Origin: Bacteroidota bacterium
GTDB lineage: Bacteria; Bacteroidota; Bacteroidia; Bacteroidales; Paludibacteraceae
Assembly: GCA_017860345.1 (NCBI GenBank)
Contig: JAFNAV010000058.1
Span: forward strand, 1-43,479
Direction: 5' to 3'
DNA length: 43,479 bases
The notes under the pieces were generated by a model that saw nothing but the letters and a program-made list of their open reading frames with translations, did no database searches and was not told where the DNA came from. This document shows positions 1 to 8,532 of this stretch, piece by piece. The position numbers and the translations under genes were made by a program. The stretch's first letter is position 1. Every line of letters starts with the position of its first letter.

Positions 1-189
1 GATAATGAATAGTGGTAAATCGTTGCGTTAAGTGGAAACTGGGCGAATTAATGAACTTCAAACGTAGCAAAGCAAGACGTAAACGGAGATAGCATTTTAT
101 CCTTTACAATCATAAATTTTGGGTAATTTTCTTTTAAAAACGTAAACATAAATATTTACATTGGCCCTACATAGTCATTCAGTTTTATT
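1..189. other. Left-edge stretch without a clear gene
   Basis: No convincing gene. A very short plus-strand reading frame (GTG at 12 or ATG at 51, stop at 90-92) ends in a run of basic residues (KRSKARRKRR). It is closed upstream by stops at positions 3-8, so it is not the visible tail of a larger gene unless the first bases are an assembly artefact. It could be a tiny basic peptide, but nothing else supports that. The first ten bases (GATAATGAAT) recur at 43194-43203, next to the 5S-like repeats at the other end of the window. Confidence 0.3.
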
Positions 190-225
190 ACAAAAAAATC
201 CGAAACGTCTACACATTTCGGATTT
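190..225 (-). terminator. Rho-independent terminator of the initiator tRNA
   Basis: A perfect 10-bp inverted repeat (196-205 with 216-225, 10-nt loop) lies just after the tRNA 3' end. On the minus strand it is followed by a run of seven T (198 down to 192), the layout of an intrinsic terminator for a single-tRNA transcript. Confidence 0.85.
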
Positions 226-239
226 CAATCTTGGCTTTG

Positions 240-311
<72 letters not shown>

Positions 312-323
312 TTATTTGTGGTG

Positions 324-354
324 CAAAAGTACTGCTTTTTTTCTATACTGCAAA
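324..354 (-). promoter_or_regulatory. Bacteroidota-type promoter of the initiator tRNA
   Basis: Read on the minus strand, TTTG (354-351) is separated by 19 nt from TACTTTTG (331-324). This matches the Bacteroidota sigma-ABfr consensus TTTG-N19/20-TAnnTTTG. The tRNA 5' end lies 12 nt downstream of the -7 box, as expected for a stable-RNA gene. Confidence 0.8.
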
Positions 355-573
355 TTAATATCGTGTTTTTTTCTGTCAAAAAGCGCACAGCATGCACAAC
401 ACACTCATTTACTGACGAAAAAAGACCCGCAAAAACAAAAAAATAAACCTAAAACAATATCAAAAAGCAATTTTAGAGTGAACCATCTCATGAAGTTAAA
501 TAGCCCGATGATTTTTTTCTTAGTATTTGAAAGTCTGTTTCTTTCATTTTTATGTTTATAATAAAAAAAATGC

Positions 574-581
574 TATATTTG
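574..581 (+). promoter_or_regulatory. Candidate -7 box for secDF
   Basis: TATATTTG matches the Bacteroidota -7 consensus TAnnTTTG and sits 56 nt upstream of the secDF ATG. No good TTTG is present at the expected -33 position, so only half of the promoter is supported. Confidence 0.5.
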
Positions 582-637
582 CACCTCGTTTGAAAAATTG
601 AACTAAATAATTGTTTTATCTTTAAATAAAATTTTCC

Positions 638-3600
638 ATGCAAAACAAAGGACTTATCAGGATTTTTGCAATTGCACTCACTTTGGTGTGTTTGTTTTAC
701 CTGTCCTTTACTGTTGTAACCAGTACCTATAATCAAAAAGCTAAAGAACACGCAGCAGGGGACAAAATGAAGGAATACCAGTATCTGGATTCGATATCGA
801 ATGAAAAGGTATGGTTAGGTTACACACTGAAAGAATGCCGCGAAAAGGAAATAAATTTAGGGCTCGACCTTAAAGGTGGTATGAACGTTACCCTGGAGGT
901 TTCTGTTCCTGACATCATCCGTTCGCTATCCGGATACAACACTACTCCGAATTTCACCGAGGCTTTGCGCCTGGCTTCTGAACGTCAGAAAACAAACAGT
1001 CAGAAACAATACATTGACCTGTTTGTGTCGGCCTACAAAGAACTGGATCCGAACGCAAAATTAGCCAGTATATTCAGTACTTTTGAATTAAAGGATAAAA
1101 TATCTCTCAATAGTTCGAACGAACAGGTAGTAAAAGTACTTAAGGAAGAAATAGATGGAGCCATCTCTAACTCTTTCAACGTATTACGCACACGTATCGA
1201 CCGTTTTGGTGTGGTACAGCCTAATATTCAACGCGACAATAATAATACTGGACGTATCCTGATTGAACTTCCGGGTATCAAAGAACCAGAACGTGTTCGT
1301 AAACTGCTTCAGGGATCTGCTAACCTTGAATTTTGGCCAACTTATAATGTACAGGAAATCAGCTCATACCTGCAACAGGCTAACGCAGTGCTTGCTACTA
1401 TCAAAAACAACACAAAGCCAGCAACCGATACTACTGCTGTAGCGCAAGCTACTCCGGCTACCGGCGCTCAGGCCAAACCGGCTGCCAAAGCGGCATCGAC
1501 AGTTGATAGTTTGAAAGCTGCTCTGAACAAAAAATCGGCCACAGAAGTGGACTCTGTAAAACTACGCGAAGAAGCAATCAAAAATAACCCGTTGTTTGCC
1601 ATACTCGATACCCGATTTGCAAATGGCTGTATCATAGGTATTGCTCACAGCAAAGACACTGCTCAGATTAACGCTTACCTAAACATGAAACAGGTAAAAG
1701 AAACTTTACCTTCGGATTTGGGACTGCGCTGGACTGTAAAACCGATGGAACAAAAAGGAATGACTAAAGAGTTTTTCCAGCTTATTGCCATCAAATATAC
1801 CAACCGCGATAAACGCGCTCCTCTGTCGGGCGATGTAATTACAGATGCAAAAGCAGACTTTAGCCAAACATCGGCTTATGCCAATGTAAGCATGAGTATG
1901 AATGCAGAAGGCTCAAAAACATGGGCTCGCATGACCAAAGAAAACCTCAACAGATCAATTGCCATTGCTCTGGATGGTTATATATATTCTTTCCCTACGG
2001 TTAATACCGAAATTACAGGAGGTAACTCACAAATTACAGGTAACTTTACCGTAGAAGAAGCAAAAGACTTAGCCAACACGCTTAAATCAGGTAAAATGCC
2101 GGCACCTGCACGCATTGTACAGGAAGATATAGTTGGTCCGTCGCTGGGTCAGGAAGCTATTAACAGTGGTTTGGCATCGTTTGCCATTGCTTTCCTCCTT
2201 GTGCTGGTGTACATGGTATTTTACTACGGTAAAGTGCCCGGACTTATTGCCGATATAACTTTATTTGTCAACGTATTTTTCCTTGTTGGTATTCTGGCCT
2301 CTTTCTCGGCTGTACTTACGCTCCCCGGTATTGCAGGTATCGTACTTACGCTTGGTATGGCTGTGGATGGTAACGTAATTATTTACGAACGTATCCGCGA
2401 AGAAATGCGTGCCGGCAAAACCATGAAACGAGCCATCGAAGACGGGTTTAAAAATGCAATATCGGCTATCGTCGATGGTCAGGTTACAACACTTATTACC
2501 GGTATAGTACTGGCAGTATTTGGTACAGGACCTATCAAGGGTTTTGCCAACACTTTAATCATCGGTATCGTTACTTCATTCATCACCGCAGTATTCCTTA
2601 CCCGTTTGATGCTCGAAGCTTATGCTAACCGCGAAAAAGCTAAAGAACTGCCGTTCACTACTAACCTGACAAAGAACTGGTTGCAGAATGTACATTTCAA
2701 CTTTATTGGTAATCGTAAATACGCATATATCATCTCAGGAACGCTGATTGTTATAAGTTTAATTTCATTTGCGACTTTGAAACTGAACCTTGGTGTTGAC
2801 TTTAGTGGTGGTAGAAACTATGTAGTAGCATTTGACGAACCTGTAAAAACTGACAATGTACGTGAACTGCTTTCAAGCTCGTTCGATGGTACTGGAGTAC
2901 AGGTAATTACAATTGGCTCTGACAATCAGGTTCGTATCTCAACTAAATTTAAAATTGACGACAACTCTGAAACTATAGATGATGAAATTGAAGGCAGACT
3001 GTACAATGGTTTAAAACCTTTATTAAAGTCATCGGTTACCAAAGAACAATTTGTAGGAAATTACATTAAAAGTTCCCAAAAGGTAGGTCCTACCATAGCC
3101 GACGATATTAAAACCGCCGCTATCTGGGCTGTATTCTTCTCACTCATTGCTATCGGTTTGTATATCTTTGTTCGTTTCCGCGAGGTTGGTTACGCTGTAG
3201 GTGCTACAGTAGCTTTGGCACACGATGCTTTGATTACCATCGGTATGTTCTCGTTGCTGTACAAAGTGATGCCTTTCTCCATGGAAATTGACCAATCGTT
3301 CATTGCGGCCATTCTTACTGTGGTAGGTTACTCGGTAAACGACACCGTAATTATCTTTGACCGTATCCGCGAAAACGTAGGACTGTATCCGAAACGCGAC
3401 AGACTTTCTGTGATGAACGACGCTATTAATGCTACTTTGAGCCGTACATTCAGCACCTCGTTCAGTACCATTATCGTGTTGATTGCTATTTTCATCTTTG
3501 GCGGTGAAATTATACGTGGCTTCATTTTCGCCATGTTATTTGGTATCACTATCGGTACTTACTCATCGGTATTTGTGGCATCACCTATCAACTACGAAAT

Positions 3601-3658
3601 GTTTAAACGCAAACTTAAAAAAGCGGAAGCCAAAGCTGCTGCTGAAGGAAAGAAGTAA
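638..3658 (+). CDS. secDF: Fused SecD-SecF protein-export subunit
   Basis: An accessory membrane component of the Sec translocon. SecD/SecF use the proton gradient to pull and release polypeptides on the periplasmic side. The 1006-residue protein has an N-terminal TM, the SecD P1 periplasmic region with the NLGLDLKGG motif, a five-TM SecD core (the run beginning LASFAIAFLLVLVYMVFYY, with GMAVDGNVIIYERIREE), then a SecF half starting near NLGVDFSGGRNYVV and ending with GYSVNDTVIIFDRIREN. The fusion into one chain is usual in Bacteroidota. An Ala/Pro/Thr/Lys-rich low-complexity insert lies around residues 260-305 in the P1 region. The ATG at 638 precedes the membrane anchor directly. A strong terminator follows. 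Confidence 0.97.
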   Translation: MQNKGLIRIFAIALTLVCLFYLSFTVVTSTYNQKAKEHAAGDKMKEYQYLDSISNEKVWLGYTLKECREKEINLGLDLKGGMNVTLEVSVPDIIRSLSGYNTTPNFTEALRLASERQKTNSQKQYIDLFVSAYKELDPNAKLASIFSTFELKDKISLNSSNEQVVKVLKEEIDGAISNSFNVLRTRIDRFGVVQPNIQRDNNNTGRILIELPGIKEPERVRKLLQGSANLEFWPTYNVQEISSYLQQANAVLATIKNNTKPATDTTAVAQATPATGAQAKPAAKAASTVDSLKAALNKKSATEVDSVKLREEAIKNNPLFAILDTRFANGCIIGIAHSKDTAQINAYLNMKQVKETLPSDLGLRWTVKPMEQKGMTKEFFQLIAIKYTNRDKRAPLSGDVITDAKADFSQTSAYANVSMSMNAEGSKTWARMTKENLNRSIAIALDGYIYSFPTVNTEITGGNSQITGNFTVEEAKDLANTLKSGKMPAPARIVQEDIVGPSLGQEAINSGLASFAIAFLLVLVYMVFYYGKVPGLIADITLFVNVFFLVGILASFSAVLTLPGIAGIVLTLGMAVDGNVIIYERIREEMRAGKTMKRAIEDGFKNAISAIVDGQVTTLITGIVLAVFGTGPIKGFANTLIIGIVTSFITAVFLTRLMLEAYANREKAKELPFTTNLTKNWLQNVHFNFIGNRKYAYIISGTLIVISLISFATLKLNLGVDFSGGRNYVVAFDEPVKTDNVRELLSSSFDGTGVQVITIGSDNQVRISTKFKIDDNSETIDDEIEGRLYNGLKPLLKSSVTKEQFVGNYIKSSQKVGPTIADDIKTAAIWAVFFSLIAIGLYIFVRFREVGYAVGATVALAHDALITIGMFSLLYKVMPFSMEIDQSFIAAILTVVGYSVNDTVIIFDRIRENVGLYPKRDRLSVMNDAINATLSRTFSTSFSTIIVLIAIFIFGGEIIRGFIFAMLFGITIGTYSSVFVASPINYEMFKRKLKKAEAKAAAEGKK

Positions 3659-3683
3659 TTCGAAGTTAAGTTTTATAAAAGCA

Positions 3684-3726
3684 AGAGAGCTTCGCCCGGT
3701 TTATTCGGTGCGAAGCTCTCTTTTTT
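3684..3726 (+). terminator. Terminator downstream of secDF
   Basis: A perfect 12-bp inverted repeat (3684-3695 with 3710-3721, arm AGAGAGCTTCGC) is followed by T residues. It lies 25 bp after the secDF stop. Confidence 0.9.
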
Positions 3727-4024
3727 ATATTAAGTATGTAATAAATGCTGTTTCAATAAAACTAATAAGCTATAAAAAATGTAATTTATTATCGGGATTT
3801 ATAGCAATTCTTTGTATATTTGAGAGGAGCACTTCTTATTTGCCCCCGTTTTTCATTATTCAGAAGGTACGCAAATCAATTCCATTGATTAACTCATGTG
3901 CTTAGTGGAAACACAGCATAAGCACCCAAAAGCAGAAAACCCACAAAATGCAATCCATGTACAGGAGCTAACCGACGGGATTTTCTTCAAATTATTATTT
4001 TAATCAATATCAATATTTATTACA
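3727..4024. other. Intergenic region secDF to dapB-like gene
   Basis: About 300 bp without a credible gene. TATATTTG at 3815-3822 fits a Bacteroidota -7 box and could drive the dapB-like gene with a leader of about 200 nt, but no -33 TTTG is visible at the right spacing. No riboswitch-like structure was recognised by eye. Confidence 0.35.
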
Positions 4025-4780
4025 ATGAAAGTAGGTTTAATTGGCTTTGGTAAAACCGGTAAAGCTGTGGCAAACGTCATTTTGCAGCATCCGGATTTTA
4101 GCTTAGAGTGGGTCCTCAGAAAGCGACCCTTATTGGAACACCGGAGTATCTCCGAGTTTTTGGGCGTCGATCCCCAACAGGTGTCCGGCACTATATATTC
4201 AGAATCGGCCATTACGGCTGCCTCGCTTATCAACGAGCATCCGGTTGATTTCATTATCGACTTTTCGGCCAGCGAGGCCATATATCATTATGGAGAGGCG
4301 GCGGCAGCCAGAGGAGTTAAAATAATCTCTGCCATTTCGCATTATTCGGAAGAAGAACAGCAATTCCTCAAGAAACTATCTGCATCTACGCTGGTGTTCT
4401 GGAGTCCTAATATCACACTTGGTGTAAACTACCTGTTATTTGCAGCCAAATTTCTAAAGAAAATTGCTCCCTGGGTTGATATCGAAATTATTGAAGAGCA
4501 TTTTAAAGGGAAAAAAGGCGTTTCGGGCACAGCTATCAAAATAGCGGAAGCACTTGACCTTGAAAAATCGGACATCAACTCGGTTAGGGCAGGTGGAATA
4601 GTAGGTAAGCACGAAATTATATTTGGATTTCCTTATCAAACGGTGCGACTGATTCATGAGTCGGTCTCGCGCGAAGCATTTGGAAATGGAGTGCTATTCG
4701 TTGCCGAAAACATCAAGGACAAGCAGATAGGTTTTTATCATTTTGATGATATTCTGCTGGAGTATTTCAAAGAAAACTAA
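4025..4780 (+). CDS. dapB: 4-hydroxy-tetrahydrodipicolinate reductase (DapB family)
   Basis: DapB reduces 4-hydroxy-tetrahydrodipicolinate with NAD(P)H in lysine and diaminopimelate synthesis. Seen here: an N-terminal Rossmann nucleotide-binding motif GFGKTG (residues 7-12), the central DapB signature around residues 157-170 (EEHFKGKKGVSGTA, counterpart of the family's HHxxKxDaPSGTA), then SVRAGGIVGKHE and the C-terminal HESVSREAFGNG segment. At 251 residues the length is normal. One of the two adjacent family histidines is Phe160, and the Asp-Ala-Pro of the signature is replaced, so it is a divergent member. If another canonical dapB exists elsewhere in the genome, this copy could act on another substrate. 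Confidence 0.8.
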   Translation: MKVGLIGFGKTGKAVANVILQHPDFSLEWVLRKRPLLEHRSISEFLGVDPQQVSGTIYSESAITAASLINEHPVDFIIDFSASEAIYHYGEAAAARGVKIISAISHYSEEEQQFLKKLSASTLVFWSPNITLGVNYLLFAAKFLKKIAPWVDIEIIEEHFKGKKGVSGTAIKIAEALDLEKSDINSVRAGGIVGKHEIIFGFPYQTVRLIHESVSREAFGNGVLFVAENIKDKQIGFYHFDDILLEYFKEN

Positions 4781-4790
4781 CAACGCTCAA

Positions 4791-4848
4791 CTAACTGCTC
4801 AGGTCTTATCAAAGAACACCGGCCGGTGAATAACACCTTAGCAGTTAG
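4791..4848. repeat. Nested inverted repeats after the dapB-like gene
   Basis: CTAACTGCT (4791-4799) pairs with AGCAGTTAG (4840-4848), enclosing a perfect 12-bp palindrome CACCGGCCGGTG (4817-4828). No clear T run follows, so it is a weak terminator candidate or simply a structured spacer between dapB and the regulator gene. Confidence 0.4.
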
Positions 4849-4910
4849 CTGACTCTTATTGTAAATATCCACTCTACTTGTGGCCTGGCTAAATATTTAC
4901 ATACAACTGC

Positions 4911-4941
4911 TTTGATATATGGAATAACTTTTATTAATTTG
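4911..4941 (+). promoter_or_regulatory. Candidate promoter of the PUL regulator
   Basis: TTTG (4911-4914), a 19-nt spacer and TTAATTTG (4934-4941, one mismatch to TAnnTTTG) sit 37 nt upstream of the regulator ATG. The spacing is that of a Bacteroidota sigma-ABfr promoter. Confidence 0.5.
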
Positions 4942-4978
4942 TATATCGAAATACAATTACGTATCAGGATTTCATTAT

Positions 4979-7843
4979 ATGAGTCGAATAATCCGTTGCT
5001 GCCTTCTAATACTTACGTGCCTTATAAGCCGTCCGGCCTTAAGTTACGAGTTCACACCGATAGCCAAGCAGTTTGTAAAAAACGACTACAATGCCGCCAA
5101 CCAAAACTGGGCGGTAGGTCAAACCTCGGATGGCATGATGTATTTTGGCAACAACAACGGCTTGCTCGAATTTGACGGATCGCAGTGGAACCTGATTAAA
5201 TTACCTCAGAATAAAATAGCCCGCTCACTGATGATCGACCGCCACAACCGGATTTATGTGGGGTCGTTTGAAGAGTTTGGTTTTTTTGAAAAAGACACTT
5301 CCGGCGAATATAAATATACATCGGTGTCGGGTAAACTGCAAAGTTACAAAATGCAGAACGACGAAATATGGAATATCCTTGAACTGGGCAATAGTGTGAT
5401 ATTTCAGTCGTTCACATCCTATTTTGTATATAATGGGCAAACAGCAAAAGGTTACCGGTGTCCGTACACCTTCCTGTTTTTCAATCGCTTTGGCAACCAG
5501 ATATATACGCACACCGAACAAACCGGATTCAGCAGGGTGGAGCCTGGCAAGCTTTCTGTATCAGGCCTGAATAATTCACTGCTAAAAAGTCCGGTGATAA
5601 GTATTCTGCAATATGATAAAAACACAGCCCTACTCGTCACCAAGTCCGATGGACTTTTTCTTTTCAACGGGAAAGAGATTAGCCGCTTTGTAACCAATGC
5701 CGACGAAGAATTAAAAAGAGCCGACATTAACCGGGCTGTAATATCGAAAGACGGAATAATACTGCTCGGCAGCATACTGAATGGGGTAAGCGCTATTAGC
5801 CACGAAGGTAAAAAACTATGGACGCTCAACACCTCTAATGTATTGCAAAACAATACAGTATTAGGCATGTTTTGCGATAAAGACAATAACCTTTGGTTGT
5901 GTATGGACAAAGGCATAACGCTTATTCAACTCAACTCATCCATTCGTTACATTCATTCGTTCAGCCCGGCCGTGGGAGCCATCTACAGCGTAAGTTACGA
6001 TGCCCCTTATTTGTATATCGGCACTAATCAGGGACTGTATACTGCCATCTTCAATAAAAATGAAAAAAGCATATCGGATGTAAAACTTATGCCTTCAATC
6101 AAAGGGCAAGTGTGGAATACGACAGCAGTGGATGGTCAGTTTTTCTGTGGTAATAACGAAGAAACTTTTGAACTTAAACAAGGAAAAGCCGCAATTGTAT
6201 CGCCCGTAAGAGGTGGTTTTGCGTTTTGCAAAGGCACTATTCACGGTCAGGAGGTGTTGGTTCAGAGTACATATACCGAACTTTGCATATACCTGAAAAA
6301 AAATGGGAAATGGACATTCAGCCATACTGTCAGCGGATTTATCAATCCGATAAGGTACCTCCAGATTGACTACACAGGTACCATCTGGGCTTCGCACCTG
6401 CATCAGGGGCTCTATGCAATCAGGCTAAAACCAGATTTGCGCACCATCGAGAACTTACAAAGCTATAACTCGCTGGATAATAAAAATGAGTTCAACATCA
6501 ATGTTTTTCCGGTAAACAACCGCATTGTATTTACCGATCATACCAGGTTTTATACTTTTGATGATATTGGGAAAAAGATTATCGTATACCACGACCTGAA
6601 TAAAGCTCTTGGCAGTTTTGCACAGGCATATCGCATCTGTCATTTCAAAGCCAATATGTACTGGTTTATACGCGATAGTGAAGCTGCATTAGTTGAAGTG
6701 CAACCCACCGGAGTGAAATTTATTGACATTGTTCAGTACTCACTTTTTCTGAATCAAACGGTGGATGATTATCAGAATATAATTCCGGTGTCGGAAAACG
6801 AATGCCTGTTTACACTTGAAAATGGTCTGGCTTTGTACCATATCGAAAAACAAAAAATTGAATCGGGCAAAACTAAGCTACAACTTAAATCGGTACAAAC
6901 GCATGACGCCGAATCAAAAGATGCCATATCGCTACCGCTCAACGACCAGCTAAAGCCACAAACGCCCTATAGACGCAACAGCCTGGTATTTACGGTTTTT
7001 TATCCTGACTTTGCGCAAACGGGCAATCTGTATTACCGCTATAAACTTGAAGGGCTGGATAAAGTATGGAGCGACCCGACAATTTCGCCCCGTAAAACAT
7101 TTGGATATCTCCCCTACGGATATTATACCCTGAAAGCCGAAGTGCTGACAAAAAGCGGATACAAACTTGGTGAGTTAAGTTACGCATTCGAGGTAAATCC
7201 TCCTTTTTATCTGAGTACTATTGCCAAAATAATATACCTTGTTTTATTTATTGCGTTGATATACAGCATATATTTGTATATAAAACATTTATTTGCCGTA
7301 AAAAAAGAGAAAATACATCGCGAACAGGACGAAATACGACGCAAGGAAATTGAAAAACGTGAACAGCAAATTATTGCGCTTGAAAAAGATAAGCTGGAGT
7401 CGGAACTGACTCTCAAAAGTAAAGAGTTGGCCGGCTCCACCATGACTATTATTAAAAAGAATGAAATTCTGGTAAAAATCAAGGAGGAAATTGTGGCGCA
7501 GAAAAATATTTTAGGATCGCAGTATCCGAATAAGTATTATGACAAACTGATACGCATGATTGATGAAAATCTTTCGTCGGAAGACGACTGGGCTGTGTTT
7601 CAGGCAAACTTCGACCGCATACACGAAAACTTCTTCCGTAATTTACATGCCCGTTATCCTGAGCTTACCTCCAACGATTTACGATTCTGCGCTTACCTGC
7701 GCCTGAACCTATCAAGCAAGGATATTGCTCATCTGATGAATATATCGCTGAAAGGCGTTGAAGTTGGAAGATATCGTATCCGTAAAAAAATTGGCTTACC
7801 TTCCACCAAAAGCCTTACTGAATTTATGATAGAGTTTAAGTAA
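4979..7843 (+). CDS. Membrane-tethered sensor/transcription regulator (Reg_prop, Y_Y_Y, LuxR-type HTH)
   Basis: Layout of the 954 residues: signal sequence (1-22); periplasmic beta-propeller built of two-component-regulator-propeller repeats (about 30-640, with motifs such as DRHNRIYVGSFEEFGFF and DKDNNLWLCMDKGI); Y_Y_Y domain (about 661-744, YRYKLEGLDKVW); one TM helix (about 746-768); a charged coiled coil (about 775-835); and a C-terminal helix-turn-helix (about 895-950, LTSNDLRFCAYLRLNLSSKDIAHLMNIS). There is no histidine kinase or receiver domain, unlike hybrid two-component systems with the same sensor. It should sense a glycan fragment in the periplasm and act on DNA while held in the inner membrane. 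Its place upstream of the GH144/SusCD cluster, same strand, makes it the likely local activator. That link is inference. Confidence 0.88.
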   Translation: MSRIIRCCLLILTCLISRPALSYEFTPIAKQFVKNDYNAANQNWAVGQTSDGMMYFGNNNGLLEFDGSQWNLIKLPQNKIARSLMIDRHNRIYVGSFEEFGFFEKDTSGEYKYTSVSGKLQSYKMQNDEIWNILELGNSVIFQSFTSYFVYNGQTAKGYRCPYTFLFFNRFGNQIYTHTEQTGFSRVEPGKLSVSGLNNSLLKSPVISILQYDKNTALLVTKSDGLFLFNGKEISRFVTNADEELKRADINRAVISKDGIILLGSILNGVSAISHEGKKLWTLNTSNVLQNNTVLGMFCDKDNNLWLCMDKGITLIQLNSSIRYIHSFSPAVGAIYSVSYDAPYLYIGTNQGLYTAIFNKNEKSISDVKLMPSIKGQVWNTTAVDGQFFCGNNEETFELKQGKAAIVSPVRGGFAFCKGTIHGQEVLVQSTYTELCIYLKKNGKWTFSHTVSGFINPIRYLQIDYTGTIWASHLHQGLYAIRLKPDLRTIENLQSYNSLDNKNEFNINVFPVNNRIVFTDHTRFYTFDDIGKKIIVYHDLNKALGSFAQAYRICHFKANMYWFIRDSEAALVEVQPTGVKFIDIVQYSLFLNQTVDDYQNIIPVSENECLFTLENGLALYHIEKQKIESGKTKLQLKSVQTHDAESKDAISLPLNDQLKPQTPYRRNSLVFTVFYPDFAQTGNLYYRYKLEGLDKVWSDPTISPRKTFGYLPYGYYTLKAEVLTKSGYKLGELSYAFEVNPPFYLSTIAKIIYLVLFIALIYSIYLYIKHLFAVKKEKIHREQDEIRRKEIEKREQQIIALEKDKLESELTLKSKELAGSTMTIIKKNEILVKIKEEIVAQKNILGSQYPNKYYDKLIRMIDENLSSEDDWAVFQANFDRIHENFFRNLHARYPELTSNDLRFCAYLRLNLSSKDIAHLMNISLKGVEVGRYRIRKKIGLPSTKSLTEFMIEFK

Positions 7844-7860
7844 AACACATTTCGTTTTAC
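7840..7860. repeat. Small hairpin over the regulator stop codon
   Basis: GTAAAAC (7840-7846) and GTTTTAC (7854-7860) form a 7-bp stem that includes the stop codon. There is no T tract, so it is at best a weak terminator. Confidence 0.3.
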
Positions 7861-8086
7861 CCAAACTCTGGCACCAAAATACCTCGAAAAACACCCGATT
7901 ACGTATCCTTATGTCAGAATTGCACGTATCTTAATCCATCTCAAAACCCGAAAAAAGATTACTATTCAATTACCCAACCCAATTTTCAAAGGTTTTTAAC
8001 CTTGGAAAGCCAATTATTTTCAAAAAAAATATATTAATTATTTATCTGAATATAAACCTATTAATTTTGATTTATACAAAATTGTA

Positions 8087-8108
8087 GGGGTAAAAAAGGG
8101 GTAAAAAA
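8087..8108. promoter_or_regulatory. Candidate operator: tandem 11-bp direct repeat
   Basis: GGGGTAAAAAA occurs twice back to back (8087-8097 and 8098-8108). The period of 11 bp is one helical turn, so both copies present the same DNA face. The pair lies 43 bp upstream of the proposed -33 box, a position suited to an activator. That the upstream LuxR-type regulator binds here is inference. Confidence 0.4.
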
Positions 8109-8150
8109 CACCTTCATTTTTTTTGTAGTACTCTTATTGGGGCAAAACGT

Positions 8151-8182
8151 TTTCGAACACCTGAAAAGCCATACTATATTTG
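8151..8182 (+). promoter_or_regulatory. Candidate promoter of the PUL operon
   Basis: TTTC (8151-8154, one mismatch to TTTG) and TATATTTG (8175-8182) are separated by 20 nt, fitting the Bacteroidota promoter consensus. It would start a long leader before the GH144 gene at 8533. Confidence 0.55.
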
Positions 8183-8380
8183 CTTCACTAAATTTAATCG
8201 CAAATAAATCACTTATCTGTGCAACCGGGTAATCGCCCTTGTACACGCTAAGTGTATTATACTGCAGGCTGTAAGTATTTTACCATCTAAAAAAGTCACG
8301 TTTTTTTCACTCGATTCATATATTAAATTCAGATTAGTTTCAGGTATTAGGTTGCTGTTTAGTTGCAACTCTCGTATTGA

Positions 8381-8426
8381 TACGCAAAGAAATTCTCCCG
8401 GAATATCCCGGGAGAATTATTGCGTA
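8381..8426 (+). promoter_or_regulatory. Strong two-part hairpin in the PUL leader
   Basis: An outer 7-bp stem TACGCAA/TTGCGTA (8381-8387 with 8420-8426) encloses a perfect 11-bp GC-rich stem AATTCTCCCGG/CCGGGAGAATT (8391-8401 with 8408-8418) with a 6-nt loop. Only a short mixed T run follows. It may be an attenuator, an mRNA-stability element or a leaky terminator between regulator and operon. Confidence 0.5.
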
Positions 8427-8532
8427 TTGTTTTGTATTGGGTAAAGTCATTGTGTTTGAAACAATAAAACAAACACGCTTAACTTCAGGAAGGTATTAGT
8501 AAAAAAAATCAATTTATAGATAATAAATAACC

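Larger units (their letters stand above)
7844..8532. other. Long control region upstream of the glucan-utilisation operon
   Basis: A 689-bp AT-rich stretch without a gene. In order it holds two ACGTATC words (7901-7907, 7924-7930), an 11-bp tandem direct repeat (8087-8108), a promoter-like pair (8151-8182), a strong two-part hairpin (8381-8426) and a smaller hairpin (GTGTTTG 8452-8458 with CAAACAC 8470-8476). If the promoter is real, the operon has a leader of roughly 340 nt containing both hairpins. Confidence 0.5.

Noticed and set aside
51..92. Short basic peptide (ends KARRKRR) at the left edge as a ribosomal protein tail
   Set aside because: The frame is closed by stops a few codons upstream and no ribosomal protein could be matched; kept only as a remark.
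5225..5916. Minus-strand open frames inside the regulator, and similar antisense frames inside other large genes
   Set aside because: They are reading-frame shadows of clearly coding plus-strand genes, without signals of their own.
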